NCBI GenBank assembly: GCA_038496445.1
Contig: JALMLS010000179.1
Span: 310,001-374,000, forward strand
From: Trichosphaerium sp. ATCC 40318
Taxonomy: Eukaryota > Discosea > Flabellinia > Trichosidae
Length of the DNA stretch: 64,000 nt
Direction of reading: 5' to 3'
Part shown: piece after piece, positions 35,230-46,100 of the stretch
Layout of the letters: the number at the start of each line of letters is the position of its first letter
Numbering within the stretch: position 1 is the first letter of the stretch
The notes under the pieces: model-generated
What the model saw: the letters and a program-made list of their open reading frames with translations, nothing else
The model's database searches: none
What the model was told of the DNA's origin: nothing
Program-made: the position numbers and the translations under genes

Positions 35230-37943
35230 ATGGATGCTCTACGCACTGAAAACGAGCGATTAAAAAAGCAGGTGCAACACGCCAATTCAAAAATACGCAA
35301 TTTACAAAGTGAAATTGCTCGCTTAAAGGAGGCGCAAGAGGTACGTTAACCCCGCACCATTTTTAAAAAATTGGCTGTCATAACCCTTTTCCCAGTCCAA
35401 AAACAATGGTGAAAAAGCTCCAGGATCCCGCCGAGCGCGCACTAGACGCAAGTCTAAGCCTGTACCCAGAGTTAAAACAGAGAAAGCTGAAAAACATGAC
35501 AAAGTAACCTCTACAAATAAAAGCGATAGAGGAGACAAGAGCGATAGAGGCGATAAGTCTGAAAGAAGCTCGAAATCAGGAGCAGTTACAAAAGTTACCA
35601 AAGTTAAGACAGAAAGATCGTCTAAAAAGAGGGATTCATCTGGCGCAGATAGCAGCAGACGCAGCAGCTCTCCAACAAGTAGCGCAAAACGTAGCAGTTC
35701 CCCAACGAGTAGTGTAAAGCGCGGCGGTTCTCCGACTAGTAGTGTAAAGCGTGGCGGTTCTCCGACTAGTAGCGTAAAGTCTCGTCAGTACGTAACAAAG
35801 GCTGCTATAAAACTTTTTCTTACACGTTCATAGTGGCAGTAAAGGAGCAAGTGATGATGGGCATAAAACACCTACTAAAACACCAACAAAAACCTCAAGT
35901 AGTGAAGCACAACCAAAACAAACTTCACCAAAAAGTGTACCCGAAAATACTGGCACAAAGAAAAAGAGATACTATTTTGGTCGCTTTGCTCTTCGTCTGG
36001 GAAAGAAAAAAGATAAAGAAGTTGTTGCAAAACCTATTGCGGCACCTGCAACACCTGCAGGCGAGCAAGAGAGTACAAGTAGCGGTGCCTTGCAAGTTAT
36101 TCGCACAAGACCTAGAAGAAATAGTTCAATCTCAAAAGCAGCAGTTCATGTTCCTGAGGGTACCAGACGCCGTGCTGGTTCAGATACTATTCAAGATGCT
36201 TTAAAGGTTTCTGTTCCTGTAGAGACTGGTGTAGATGTTAAGCGTAGAAGATCACTTACTGTGAGATCATCTAGAGCACTTGGCAACTTTTCTACAAAAA
36301 CTTTTGGTGAACCTTTGGCGTAAGTTTTTTTTAACTATTTGTTTTGTGCCCTTACTATTCATCCTCTCCTTCGTTTATCATTAACAATTTTTTGTAGTTA
36401 TATTACTACAAATGATAAACCTGTACCAGAAGTTATGTATAAAGCTATAGAATTCTTGTCAGAGCCTGTTAATGCCAAGACCGAAGGTATTTATTGATTT
36501 TTTGAAGATTGAAAATCGTATTTTGACACGGCCTTACACTTCTCCTCATTTTTCTTTTCAGGGTTATTTCGTGTGCCTGGATCACAAGAAGAGATTCAAT
36601 ACTTGAAAGCAATATTTGATAAAGGACAGAGCCCTAGTTTTGAAGGTACAAAGGTTATACAAACAGCTGAATGGCTTATCAAATAAATTAGATCGTGAAG
36701 CAAATGACGTTGCTGGTCTTCTTAAGACTTTTCTTCGAGAGCTTCCAGAGCCACTTATTCCAATTGATAAGAACTCTCAGATACAAAAAGCTGTTAGTGA
36801 GAGTAAAAGTAAGCATGGCAAGGGTGAAGAAGAGTCGATATTGGATCAACAATTGTTGGAAGGTAATTTCTTTTTTGTGCAATGAAAAAAAAAATTAACG
36901 AGTAATTCCTTTGTAGCTATCCGAAATATTCTAAATTCTATGCCATACGTAAACTACACAATATACAAGTATCTTGTAGATTTCATGGTGAAGATTGTTG
37001 AGTATGCAGACGTTAACTTTATGAATATAAATAACCTCATAAAATGCATCATACCGACTATTAGATGCTCGCCAGCATGTTTCTATTTCCCAGCGACGAA
37101 CTACAAGTTCTTTTTTGAAGGTGAGATTTTTTTGCCTTTTACTCGCTTTTGTTGTTTTACAACTCACTTACTTGATTTCTAGATAATAAAAACCAGCCTA
37201 CAAACGATAGTGTGGCTCAAAATGCAGATAGTCAATTTGGTTTTTCAATGTTTGGTGCTGACGGTAAACCTTCACCACATTTCCTGGAGATGATGGCCCA
37301 AGAAGAGGAGATGTATGCTGCACAACAGAAAAAGGAAGCAGAGGAATCGAGAAAAAAGAAAGACATTAGCGTTTCCCACAGCTCGTCCACAGAAGATCTT
37401 GTATCTGCTGGCGAACGCCTAGCCAATGAAGCTGCAAATAAGCCTAAAAAGAAGGATGCAAGTAAGGAAGAAGACGAGGAGGGCGCGAAAAAAGATAAAT
37501 CAACAAAAAAGACGCCGGAAAAGGCGTCTGACGGCGATGATAAGCCAGCGCCTATGATACGTAACATTTCTTGGGTAGCAAAAAACAAAAGGCGAGCGTC
37601 TATGCAAGTTAGCCTTAAAAAGATTGAAAAGAGTAACCACAAGGGTACAAAGAAGCGTAGTGGTAGCGGAAAGAGAAGAGATTCGCGAGGCGATAAACCC
37701 AAGAAGAAAGGGAAAAAAATAAGTGTTTCTGATCCTTCTCCTTCTGTAACTGGTAGCCACAGACCTAAAACAAGTGTTTTTCTTGATAGAAAGAGAGATT
37801 TTGGGCATTCACATCACCACACGGATCACTCTGCTTCTCCCAGGAGTTTTAAGATGACTCAAGGTACTGGACACTCAAAAGATAACAACAATACTACAGT
37901 GAAAGAACCGATTACTGACGTGAACGGCAGCAAGCAAAAATAA
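35230..37943 (+). CDS. RhoGAP protein with coiled-coil N-terminus and basic repeats
   Basis: Predicted Rho-family GTPase-activating protein. ATG 35230 starts a leucine-zipper-like coil (MDALRTENERLKKQVQHANS, KIRNLQSEIARLKEAQE). A Ser/Arg/Lys-rich region with four 10-residue repeats follows. The RhoGAP domain spans about 36290-37120: EGLFRVPGSQEEIQYLKAIF carries the catalytic arginine finger (G-L-F-R-x-x-G); then DREANDVAGLLKTFLRELPE and PLIPI, and NYTIYKYLVDFMVKIVEYAD. A 46-nt intron (36646-36691) joins SPSFE to DREANDV in frame; without it the domain appears frameshifted. The C-terminus (37190-37943) is Lys-rich and disordered. Nearly every polar tail residue is Ser, Thr or Lys, suggesting phosphorylation. 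Confidence 0.85.
35660..35779 (+). repeat. Four tandem 30-bp coding repeats (RxxSPTSSxK)
   Basis: Units at 35660-35689, 35690-35719, 35720-35749 and 35750-35779 each encode a 10-residue motif, R-[SG]-[SG]-S-P-T-S-S-[AV]-K. Units 3 and 4 are nearly identical, pointing to recent duplication. The motif has a Ser-Pro phosphosite in a basic setting, in the linker before the RhoGAP domain. Confidence 0.85.
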
Positions 37944-38327
37944 CAATTCCGCTGTGTATGTAAATTAATGTACAAGTAAAGAGTTTTTTTCCTCCTCAAA
38001 CCACCTCCCTTTTACATGTTTTCATTCTACGCAGTGCTGTGATTGGTAACGTTGAAATAGATCGGGAGTTAAAAATAAATCTGTTTGTATCACAAATAAT
38101 ACGTTCTTTACCTCTTGTAATTAAAACTACGATAATATTACTCGTTATGGTATGTTTTGACATTTGTAGACATGTAATGACATGTGTCAGCATGAAGACT
38201 GCGTAGTACCATGTATTTGTGCGTATTGGATGTCGTTACACTCATTGTAGATACATGGGAGGTATTCGCAAGAAAACAAGGGAAGAAAAAAACTACAAAA
38301 AATTTCGCATTAATTCACTAATTCTCC
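37944..38327. other. Intergenic region
   Basis: AT-rich spacer after the RhoGAP gene; no gene or structured element seen. Confidence 0.45.
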
Positions 38328-39316
38328 ATGGATATCATCTCGTCTGTTGTTGCGGTGATATTAGCAGGGGAGGCTAACCCTCCACCGGACTTTAACATCA
38401 TACGCCCACTACACTACTTCTTTTTCGTATTTAACTCATGGACACTCTCTGCGCTGTTATTGGTATGGATAGTCGCCAAAACTGTAGAGGTATTCATTCA
38501 TGCTTTACATTCCAACGACATTTTGGTTAAAAAATTATAATAGTGCTTCGCAGCTCGGTCTAGACACTTTTTCTCAAAGAAAACAGATAAAAGCGTACAA
38601 AAATATTGTCCAAACACATATCTCGAAATAGACAAAGAGCTAGATCGTCTAATGCAAGAAAAAGCAAGCGCATGGTGGTTAAGATGGGGTAATCATAACG
38701 ATACCAACGAAACAGAGTACCACGTACGTTGTACAACAGAAATTCCATAAAAACTTTGTTAAAATGTACTTGTATTTAACTGTATATACGATAATAGGAG
38801 ATTATTGAGTATCCTAACGGAGAAAAAGTGATAATAAAGGGCATAAAGTTGAGAAAACAGAAACCAAGGTTCCTACAACAACAAATGCACGGTTCTAAGT
38901 GTAGACGTATTAATCTACAAGACTACTACAAACACTATCACAGAGCAAGACGTGTCACAGGCCTAACAAAGACAAAAGACGATGTACGTAGTGTATATAT
39001 CGCTTATAACACGTCACACAAATCCATTGATCTTGTCGTCTAGTTACAATGCACGTTTTCTTTAACGAATTATTTCCGACGAAGTCAGTCTCAAACGACT
39101 AGCAAGACAAAGAATAGACTAAAATCGAAGAAACTACGTGATAAAATCCAGAAACAAGGTCAAAAAGAGAATATAAAAGTGGAACAATCTTTTGAAGAAG
39201 TACTCGCAGACCTTAAGCGCCAGACGTCTGTACCTACGCAAGGTGGAAGCTATGTCACTTGTAATTACTGTGAGAGGTCTTTTCATTACCCTGTTTACAA
39301 TCTAAAAGTGCAATAA
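38328..39316 (+). CDS. Unknown protein, membrane-type N-terminus and C-terminal CxxC
   Basis: Not recognised. Exon 1 (38328 to about 38490) has a membrane segment (WTLSALLLVWIVAKTVEVFI). Later coding stretches read LEIDKELDRLMQEKASAWWL (about 38625-38680), EYPNGEKVIIKGIKLRKQKP (about 38810-38870), YYKHYHRARRVTGLTKTKDD (about 38925-38980) and, in the last exon, a basic helix ending SYVTCNYCERSFHYPV with TAA at 39314-39316. The Cys pair plus His resembles half a zinc finger. Donors GTACGT at 38724 and 38982 are clear. The phase between exon 1 and the 38560 exon could not be made to fit, so exon 1 may be a separate short gene. Confidence 0.4.
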
Positions 39317-39750
39317 TGTCTTTTCTGACATTTTTGTATTATTTGGTTGTTTTCATTTATTGTAAAGATGTATACTTTTGAATGTACATTTGGCTATTAA
39401 CTTACCTACCTACATAAATACAAACCTATTTTATTGTTTGATTATAGACAAGTTTTTCCTTTTTTATCTTTTATGTGAACGGGTACACGTGCACGCAAAC
39501 AAACTGTAAACAAAAAACCTTGTAAACATTTATTTCGTCATATGTTGTGGCATGTTTGAAGTGTTTCTGTGGTACAAGCACAAACCGACTATACGGATTA
39601 ACGCAATGCCTTTCAAGTCGTGGCGATGTTTAAAACAAAATCAAAACGAGACACAGTATAAATGAGGGTCGGTTTAATTTGGTACATTACATTTATTTTA
39701 AGGATGGTTTTGTTTTAGAATACACGTTTTGTTTTTTTGAAAGAGGCAAG
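39317..39750. other. Convergent intergenic region
   Basis: Holds the 3' ends of both flanking genes; nothing else recognised. Confidence 0.45.
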
Positions 39751-40356
39751 TTATTTCTTGCAAGCACGAGATAAACTCGTGATGCGTGCACTTGACGCAA
39801 AGTGCATCAATGGTGTGCGTAGCAGAGATGATACCGTTGTGTTTTGCTCAAAGCACTTCTTAACGAAATGAATGATGCACACTGGCGCTTTGGCATCTAT
39901 CAATCTATTTATCTGACGTCCAGAGTTTGTGTAATGAGCTGTGAGGTATGTAAACCCTGTTTCGTTGGCCATGTTTACCCACTCATCGCCGTAATCACCG
40001 AGGTAAAGTCTAACAGCCAAGTAACCAATGTGGGAGACATCTGTGGTCATGGAATCGCCTTGGTCTGGGAATTGGTATGCATCACCGTCGGTTATCTTTG
40101 TTGCTCTGTTTGTACCACCGAGCTGTATCTGACCCTTTGGCATGATCGTGATGGCTTTTGGAGATACTCCCAAGTGTGCGTAGCCAGCCGAGTGAATGTT
40201 CTGCACTTGTGTAGCCGTCTCCTTCAGTACTATCGCAATAGCACCAAGGTTGAGACGTTTACAAGCAAGCTTCTCGAGGTTTTTTGGCTTCTGTGCTGCA
40301 GTGCGTGTACGTCTTGAGAGTACGTTGATAACGGATGTTCTGATGAAAGAGAGCAT
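39751..40356 (-). CDS. Intronless pseudokinase-like protein with presequence-like N-terminus
   Basis: A 201-aa single-exon product. The N-terminus (MLSFIRTSVINVLSRRTRTA) is Arg/Ser-rich without acidic residues and looks like a mitochondrial presequence. The middle resembles a protein-kinase C-lobe: ETATQVQNIHSAGYAHLGVS followed by PKAITI, where kinases have HRDLKPxNI, then GQIQLGG, where they have the DFG Asp, then DVSHIGYLAVRLYLGD, like the helix-F region. The catalytic Asp (HRD) and metal-binding Asp (DFG) are both missing, and there is no N-lobe with glycine loop or lysine. If expressed it is a kinase-fold scaffold, not an active kinase. The kinase relationship is moderately supported; a degenerate retrocopy is also possible. 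Confidence 0.5.
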   Translation of the reverse strand: MLSFIRTSVINVLSRRTRTAAQKPKNLEKLACKRLNLGAIAIVLKETATQVQNIHSAGYAHLGVSPKAITIMPKGQIQLGGTNRATKITDGDAYQFPDQGDSMTTDVSHIGYLAVRLYLGDYGDEWVNMANETGFTYLTAHYTNSGRQINRLIDAKAPVCIIHFVKKCFEQNTTVSSLLRTPLMHFASSARITSLSRACKK

Positions 40357-41070
40357 TGGAGGAGTTGTGTTGTTCGAGTTGTTTTTAGTATTTTGACTTA
40401 ACTACAAACTGAGGCCTAACTGCACACTAAAATCATCCATTTATAGTACGAAACGCATTCTAGAAATCGCTTACGTTTGTGTATAGATTGTATTGTTTAC
40501 TGATCGTTGTCTAGATAAGGAAATCGGATTTTAACAATGTAAAAAAAAATGCCCGAAAAAAAAGAAATGTACTTATTTGGTTGTTCCAACAATAGACTTT
40601 ACGGATTAAACTGCTTTTGACAACGATCCTAACATGTGGCAACCTATTGCAGTCGCGTAAAAAAGAAAAATACGGAGGTAACAAATGATGTATTTTAATT
40701 GCTTTTTTTAGCTACTATCACTTTGAAATCTACTCTGAAACCAAACCCAAGAACCTCCCACAACAAATCATCATTTTTTGTACAACAGTTGTACCATAAA
40801 CAGACTCGCAGACTGATACGGAGAAATATTTTGTGTTGAGAATAACGGAAATAAATTATCGAGAAATTGAGAATCCGAGAACAAAACCAAAATGACTTGT
40901 TTGCACTCTTGACGCGCGCTCAGGGAGTAACAACATCCATACAAGGTGTTTTGGGAGGCGTTCGAAAATGGAGTTTGTGCAGTTTGCAAAACTAAAGACT
41001 CCAAAGTGTCTTAAAACATCATAATCTTACTTCTTGAACCGAACTAACCACTCCTCTTGCTTGCAATCAG
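40357..41070. other. Intergenic region, about 0.7 kb
   Basis: No supported gene. A minus-strand open frame at 40771-41004 lacks domain signals. Otherwise AT-rich promoter-type sequence. Confidence 0.45.
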
Positions 41071-41268
41071 ATGTCTACATTTACCAAGTCTCTCAAATCC
41101 TTTACGCGCAGCGTATGTAACCTACTCTCGCGAAAAACAACATCTGTGGTCGAAACCTCGATAATACATGGCCGAGTTACATTCTCAGAGCGAGTAGAGA
41201 TCATACCGACAATCGACGAGACAAAACGAAGAAGAAATAAACTCTCAGTTCAGACTCGACTTTGGTGA
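41071..41268 (+). CDS. Short basic protein with an RVxF-type PP1-docking motif
   Basis: A 65-aa frame from an ATG. It is Ser/Thr/Arg-rich and has GRVTFSERVEIIPTIDE, which contains the R-V-T-F form of the RVxF motif by which regulators bind protein phosphatase 1, within a strand-like context similar to KVxF segments of known PP1 regulators. The 3' end is uncertain: the frame stops at 41266-41268, but splicing from GTAGAG (about 41206) to an AG at about 41260 would extend it through FRLDFGDLELDCSPLKL to about 41364. Confidence 0.35.
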   Translation: MSTFTKSLKSFTRSVCNLLSRKTTSVVETSIIHGRVTFSERVEIIPTIDETKRRRNKLSVQTRLW

Positions 41269-41647
41269 CTTGGAACTCGATTGTTCGCCTTTAAAACTCT
41301 GCTCACCTGCTCATATACCTCTGGCGATGAAGTTGTAAACCTCTAACTACTTCCCACCTTGTATAAAAAACCAACCAAACTAAAATGTAAAAATACACAC
41401 AAAAAACAAAAATGATGTAACAATAGTAAAAAAATGTATTCTTCCACACAACTTCTTGTGCTTATTTTTATTATTTCTAATACATGACTATACCTTTGAG
41501 TGACATCTATTGTGCCATTCAGCAGCGTTAACTGCATGTAAAAGTGTTGTTGCAGAAAATACAGTGACTATTGCAAACGAAACAATGGATTTTATTTTAA
41601 TGCTTTTTACTGTTCTACACGTGTTCACACGTGAAATATAACAAAAT

Positions 41648-42589
41648 TTATTTAACTGGTAGTACTACTTCAACATCGCACACGTTTGATGATAATAGTG
41701 TCAAGGCATGTTCTGTCATGTGTATAAAAAGTTCGCAACTCTGTTTCGGTGTGAGTATATTTTGCAATAATTTTGACCATTTTTCTAGAGACGATCTTAC
41801 TTCGTCTAGAAATTGCGATCCTTTCAAACAAGCACGTTTGATACTTTCACGATCGTGGCTCTCAACACCAGCTTTGACTCCATAAATAGATGATTTCAAG
41901 TTCATCAGAAACACTTCTTGTTCTTTCTCGACGTTCTAAGATTTGTGAAAAAAATAAGAATAACGAAGGATTTATCATCCTTGTGCGTACCTCCTCCATT
42001 TTGTTAAGGAAATTAGCTTGTTTTTTATTTAGTTTAAGCTTATCTCGGCATGCCTTTACTATTTCAAGTACAATCACGTGTGGGTTAAACGCTGAACCTA
42101 ATAAAGGTTGACATTCTTTTGAATTCAAGCGTAGAGCTCTACCTGATTCTTGTTGTGTTGCCATGAACAGAAAGGCTTTTGCCTAGAGAATCACAAGTTA
42201 GCCGGCGTCATATTCCATTGCAATCTCTTCGCTTACGTACTTGTTGTAGAGGTGTAAAAACTTTAAGTATTTTATTCGCTTTTTTCTTCAGACTTTCATT
42301 CCTTTTCTTCAAAAAAAGCATTAATATAGGTCCTTTGACACGTGAATTCAATATTTTAACCGGTGGTGATCTGTTATTGTTTTTTGTATCCAACGAATCT
42401 GTTGTTTCATTAATCTCCACAAATGTCCCTACTGGACTGGTACGTACTTTTTATGTCCTCGCAAGCTTTTATTGAGTTTTTTAGCTCAACTTCTGTAGGT
42501 ACTCTTTTAATTTCTTCTATTTTATCACGCTGAGCACGAGAAAGATCCACGTGCTCGCAAGTTCTGGTTACAAAAACAAGACCCATCAT
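41648..42589 (-). CDS. Unknown helical/coiled-coil protein
   Basis: Not recognised. The ATG at 42589 starts MMGLVFVTRTCEHVDLSRAQ. A 49-nt intron after the ACEDIK codons joins to SLDTKNNNRSPPVKILNSRV, a further exon reads LFMATQQESGRALRLNSKEC with NPHVIVLEIVKACRDKLKLN, and the last exon has SSLEKWSKLLQNILTPKQSC. All joins keep frame with GTACGT/GTACG donors. The product is about 260 aa, mostly amphipathic helix and Lys/Glu-rich, with no membrane segment or catalytic motif. Helical packing suggests a structural or adaptor protein. Confidence 0.55.
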
Positions 42590-43192
42590 TTTGAATAATT
42601 TGCGGTTTGTTTAGTATATGAAAACTACAAATAGAACTACCCCTTTGAACAATTTATGGCTTGAATTCCAACAAGATATTAATTAATATCTTCTGTTTGA
42701 TCACCCAAAAGAAACAACGTGACCACGTGCCTTATTTATGTTAACTACCAGTTTAGTACCATACAACTATATGGACCCATTGCCGTCACTGCTATCAAAG
42801 AGCAGAGAACCCAAAATGACCGAAAGTATTCAACATTCGTACTTTTTCCTTGTAGTACCAAAGCCAGCTATTCATATTACAAATTAATGTGTCATTCGAT
42901 TGCCAACACAATCTTCGTCTCTAGGGGGAAAGACGCTCAGTTTATGTCTCGTGATTTGTATTGATAGTCTTGTAAACGCTTGAACTGTGACATTCCTTTT
43001 GGCTCAAGTGTGAGGCAAAAGATTTGAGCTTATACAGTCGTCCTTTGTATCAGCAGCGAACTGTTTGAGCTCATTGAGGCGATTGTTACGTTGAACAAGG
43101 CAGTCGAAATTGGGAATCTGACGCAAGCTGAACAAACAAGGCTTTTTTAAATTATTCTCATTTTATTTTTTTAATATTCTATTGTTGTTACA
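42590..43192. other. Intergenic region with an exon-like fragment
   Basis: On the minus strand, about 43013-43130 reads SLRQIPNFDCLVQRNNRLNE followed by LKQFAADTKDDCISS before a TGA. It looks like a coding exon, but no start or partner exon was found. The remaining sequence shows nothing. Confidence 0.3.
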
Positions 43193-46100
43193 TTACAAGT
43201 GAGATAGAAGATAAAACATAATCCCAAAGTAAATAACATTAAAAACCAAAATACCAGCAATAATAGAACCAGTATTAGTATTCTTATGTCTATAAAGGAC
43301 AAAGAACCAATAAGAAAAAAGGCCATAACTAACAACGACTAAACCGAAAGCAAAAGGTCTAGCTAGTGTGCTAAGCTTTTCAGTACTACCAGGATTAAAC
43401 AAATGAGTAATCTTTTGGCTCAATCCGCTAAACGTAATCTCAGGATGATCCAAAATCCCTTCGTTCCCGACTTGACTAACGTCATCACCCTCTATAACAT
43501 TACCAGTACCTTCATTAGCATCCTCAGACTCTTGGCTTATCTTTGAAGACGCAAGGAAAGCGTTTCTTGATTTTCTAGCTTCTACGGATGTGTAGATTAT
43601 AAAAGTACGTATTTCTACTGGTTTGATAGTCACTGGTCCTGTTACATCACCAATAGAATACATATGAGTCAACTTCGTCTCTTCAATAGTCTCTTTATCA
43701 CTTAACTGAAACGATTTACTTAAGTCTACTGTAACGGCCTTTTTATCATTGTCCTCCCATGGTACGTAGTGTATACGTAGAGATACTTGGTTAGGTTTCC
43801 AAGAAGCGTGCCTGGCTTTGTAAGATATAACATGAAGTCCATCTGTTGTTGAAATAGAACTATCTGGAGACAAAAGACTTGAGGTTTTCTTGAGCTTCCA
43901 AGCTGATATCTTTGGTATGGCTGATCTTGCGTGGACATAATGGAATGGATGCGTATGAGAAAGACTTCGGAGACCAGTCTTTGTTGTCAAGAAAGTCATT
44001 GGTGACTCCACTAAAAATATGACTGTTGTTAGCAGCGATTTGATTTGTTTTTGCATGTTTTGACTCAAAGCGAGATAGGATTTAAATAAACGTACCAGGA
44101 GCTGATTCTAGACGTAGCTTGAATTCCAACATTGTTGGAATATTATCTTTAACACCTTGACCGACACCTCTGTTGTCATCCTTGTTCAGACGACGAGCGA
44201 GCATGATCTACGCGAAATGTAAAAAAAACGCTGAGGACTTCAAGTGAAAGAAAGTTGAGTGTTTATGCTAAGGAACTCGTACCTCTATCATGCCTTCAAC
44301 GCCTGTAGAAGAAACACCATGACCTTCTTGTGTCAAAACATTGAAACGACGTTTTTTATCTTGAACGAATGCCGCAGAAGACATTGGGAAGTAGTTAAAG
44401 TTAAGTGGTTGGTCAGTCCTAAATGGAAAACAAATAAGTCAAGAATATTCTTGTTTTTTTCTTGTTTTTTGTTATGCACCTGTATTTACTTCTCTTCAAT
44501 GTCAATCCATTCATATCGTTAAATAGTACATTGTCATTCTTAATATCTGTCTTGTATTTAACTACAACCTCACTATGCCTAAATTTAGTGATATCAACCT
44601 TCATCTGCGAAGAAACCCAATCACAACCTAAAACAACTTTTTTTAGAACTTGACAAAAACAAACTCTTATCTTTAAAACAAGGGTAGCCCTTCAATTTGC
44701 AGTGTATATAGACGTACTAGGACAAGAGTAGATTCCAAGTGTTCTATCTATACCATTAAAAGTAGAACGGAACTCTTGAATCAAACTTCCTTTAACAACA
44801 ACCATTGCTGTTCGTTTTCTTTGAAGTGGTTGTGGAGCTCCTTTTGGCATAAACAAGTATGCTCCTGATTTAACAGAATCTGTGTACTCTCCAAATTGTT
44901 CGTCAACAGTCATGGACAATCCTGACTTCTTGTCTCCATCAACCTTCTTGTTCTTTAATGAAACCATACGTCCAGTCGTAAGCGACATTGTCAAAGATAT
45001 CTTTGAATTCTCAATGACAGAAACGTCGGCCATTGACTTTCTCTTCAATCCAAGGAACTTCGCGTCCTCTTGTTTACCCTTCTTGATGAAAGATACTTGT
45101 GCTACATTCGATGCTGATGGTGGTTTGTCTATTCCTGATATGAAGTATGTCTGTAGAGACATTGGAGCAACATCAACAAGGAACAAGATGCGAACAACTG
45201 ATTCAGTGATACGATCTTCTACAATAACAGGAGCGATCTCATGCTTGATTACTTTACCAGCACTGTTCGTTACCTTGATGTTTGCTGTTGAAGAATACAC
45301 TGTTGCTACATCAACACGTTGTTGTGCCAGAGAGTTGATGATAACAACTGGTACGGTTTGACCTTTTGAGAGAGGTTAGAAAAAGACAAAGGGATAAAGA
45401 CTGCTTTAATACTTACCGTTTGAAACCTTTACTACTCTTGGTGCTCGGAGGTGATCGTGTTGTAGCGATTCTTTACCGTAAAAGAATACAGGTTTTTCTA
45501 AGAGAATATAAGCTAAACTGTAACTGTTTCATAAAGTATCGTACTCAATACAGTTTTTGCTCCTAGAACTATAGCACTATGCCTTTCAATGACATCTCGT
45601 AGCCCAGAATATGCTTTAAATAATATTCTACCATAATCCACATGTACAAAGTCCTTGGATGTTCCTAAGAAGATAGACCTTAGCAATCGCTTTCTTCCAA
45701 CAAGAAACAAAAATTTACCTGTAATTCCATCGTGATGTAAATAAAGACCGGCTGCTCTTCTTGCCTCTTGTATTACCTTAAAGTCATCCTTAGACTCGCT
45801 TCCAGACCACTGGTATAACATATCGGCTAGCCTAGTACAAGTTAGTATCCAATACAAAAATAAAAGAAAACAGTCACCTTATGGTATCTTCAATATCTCT
45901 TATAAAGCTCTTGTAGAATATTCTTGAAGTAAAATATCCACTCCAATAATCTTGGTGTCTATCTGAGTATGTAAAGAAATCACCTTGCAATACAGGCAAG
46001 TGTTTACGCCATTCTTTTTGTGAGTAGACTGTCTCTAAACAAATATTTTAAGCACTTTTTTGAAGTGGTTTATTAGAAAGTCGAACAGCACCTGATTTGT

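Noticed and set aside
36616-36885. Frameshift or assembly error in the RhoGAP domain
   Set aside because: A 46-nt GT-AG intron restores the frame with normal domain spacing.
42719-42964. 81-codon plus-strand frame
   Set aside because: Begins with GTG, has no domain pattern and lies in flanking sequence.
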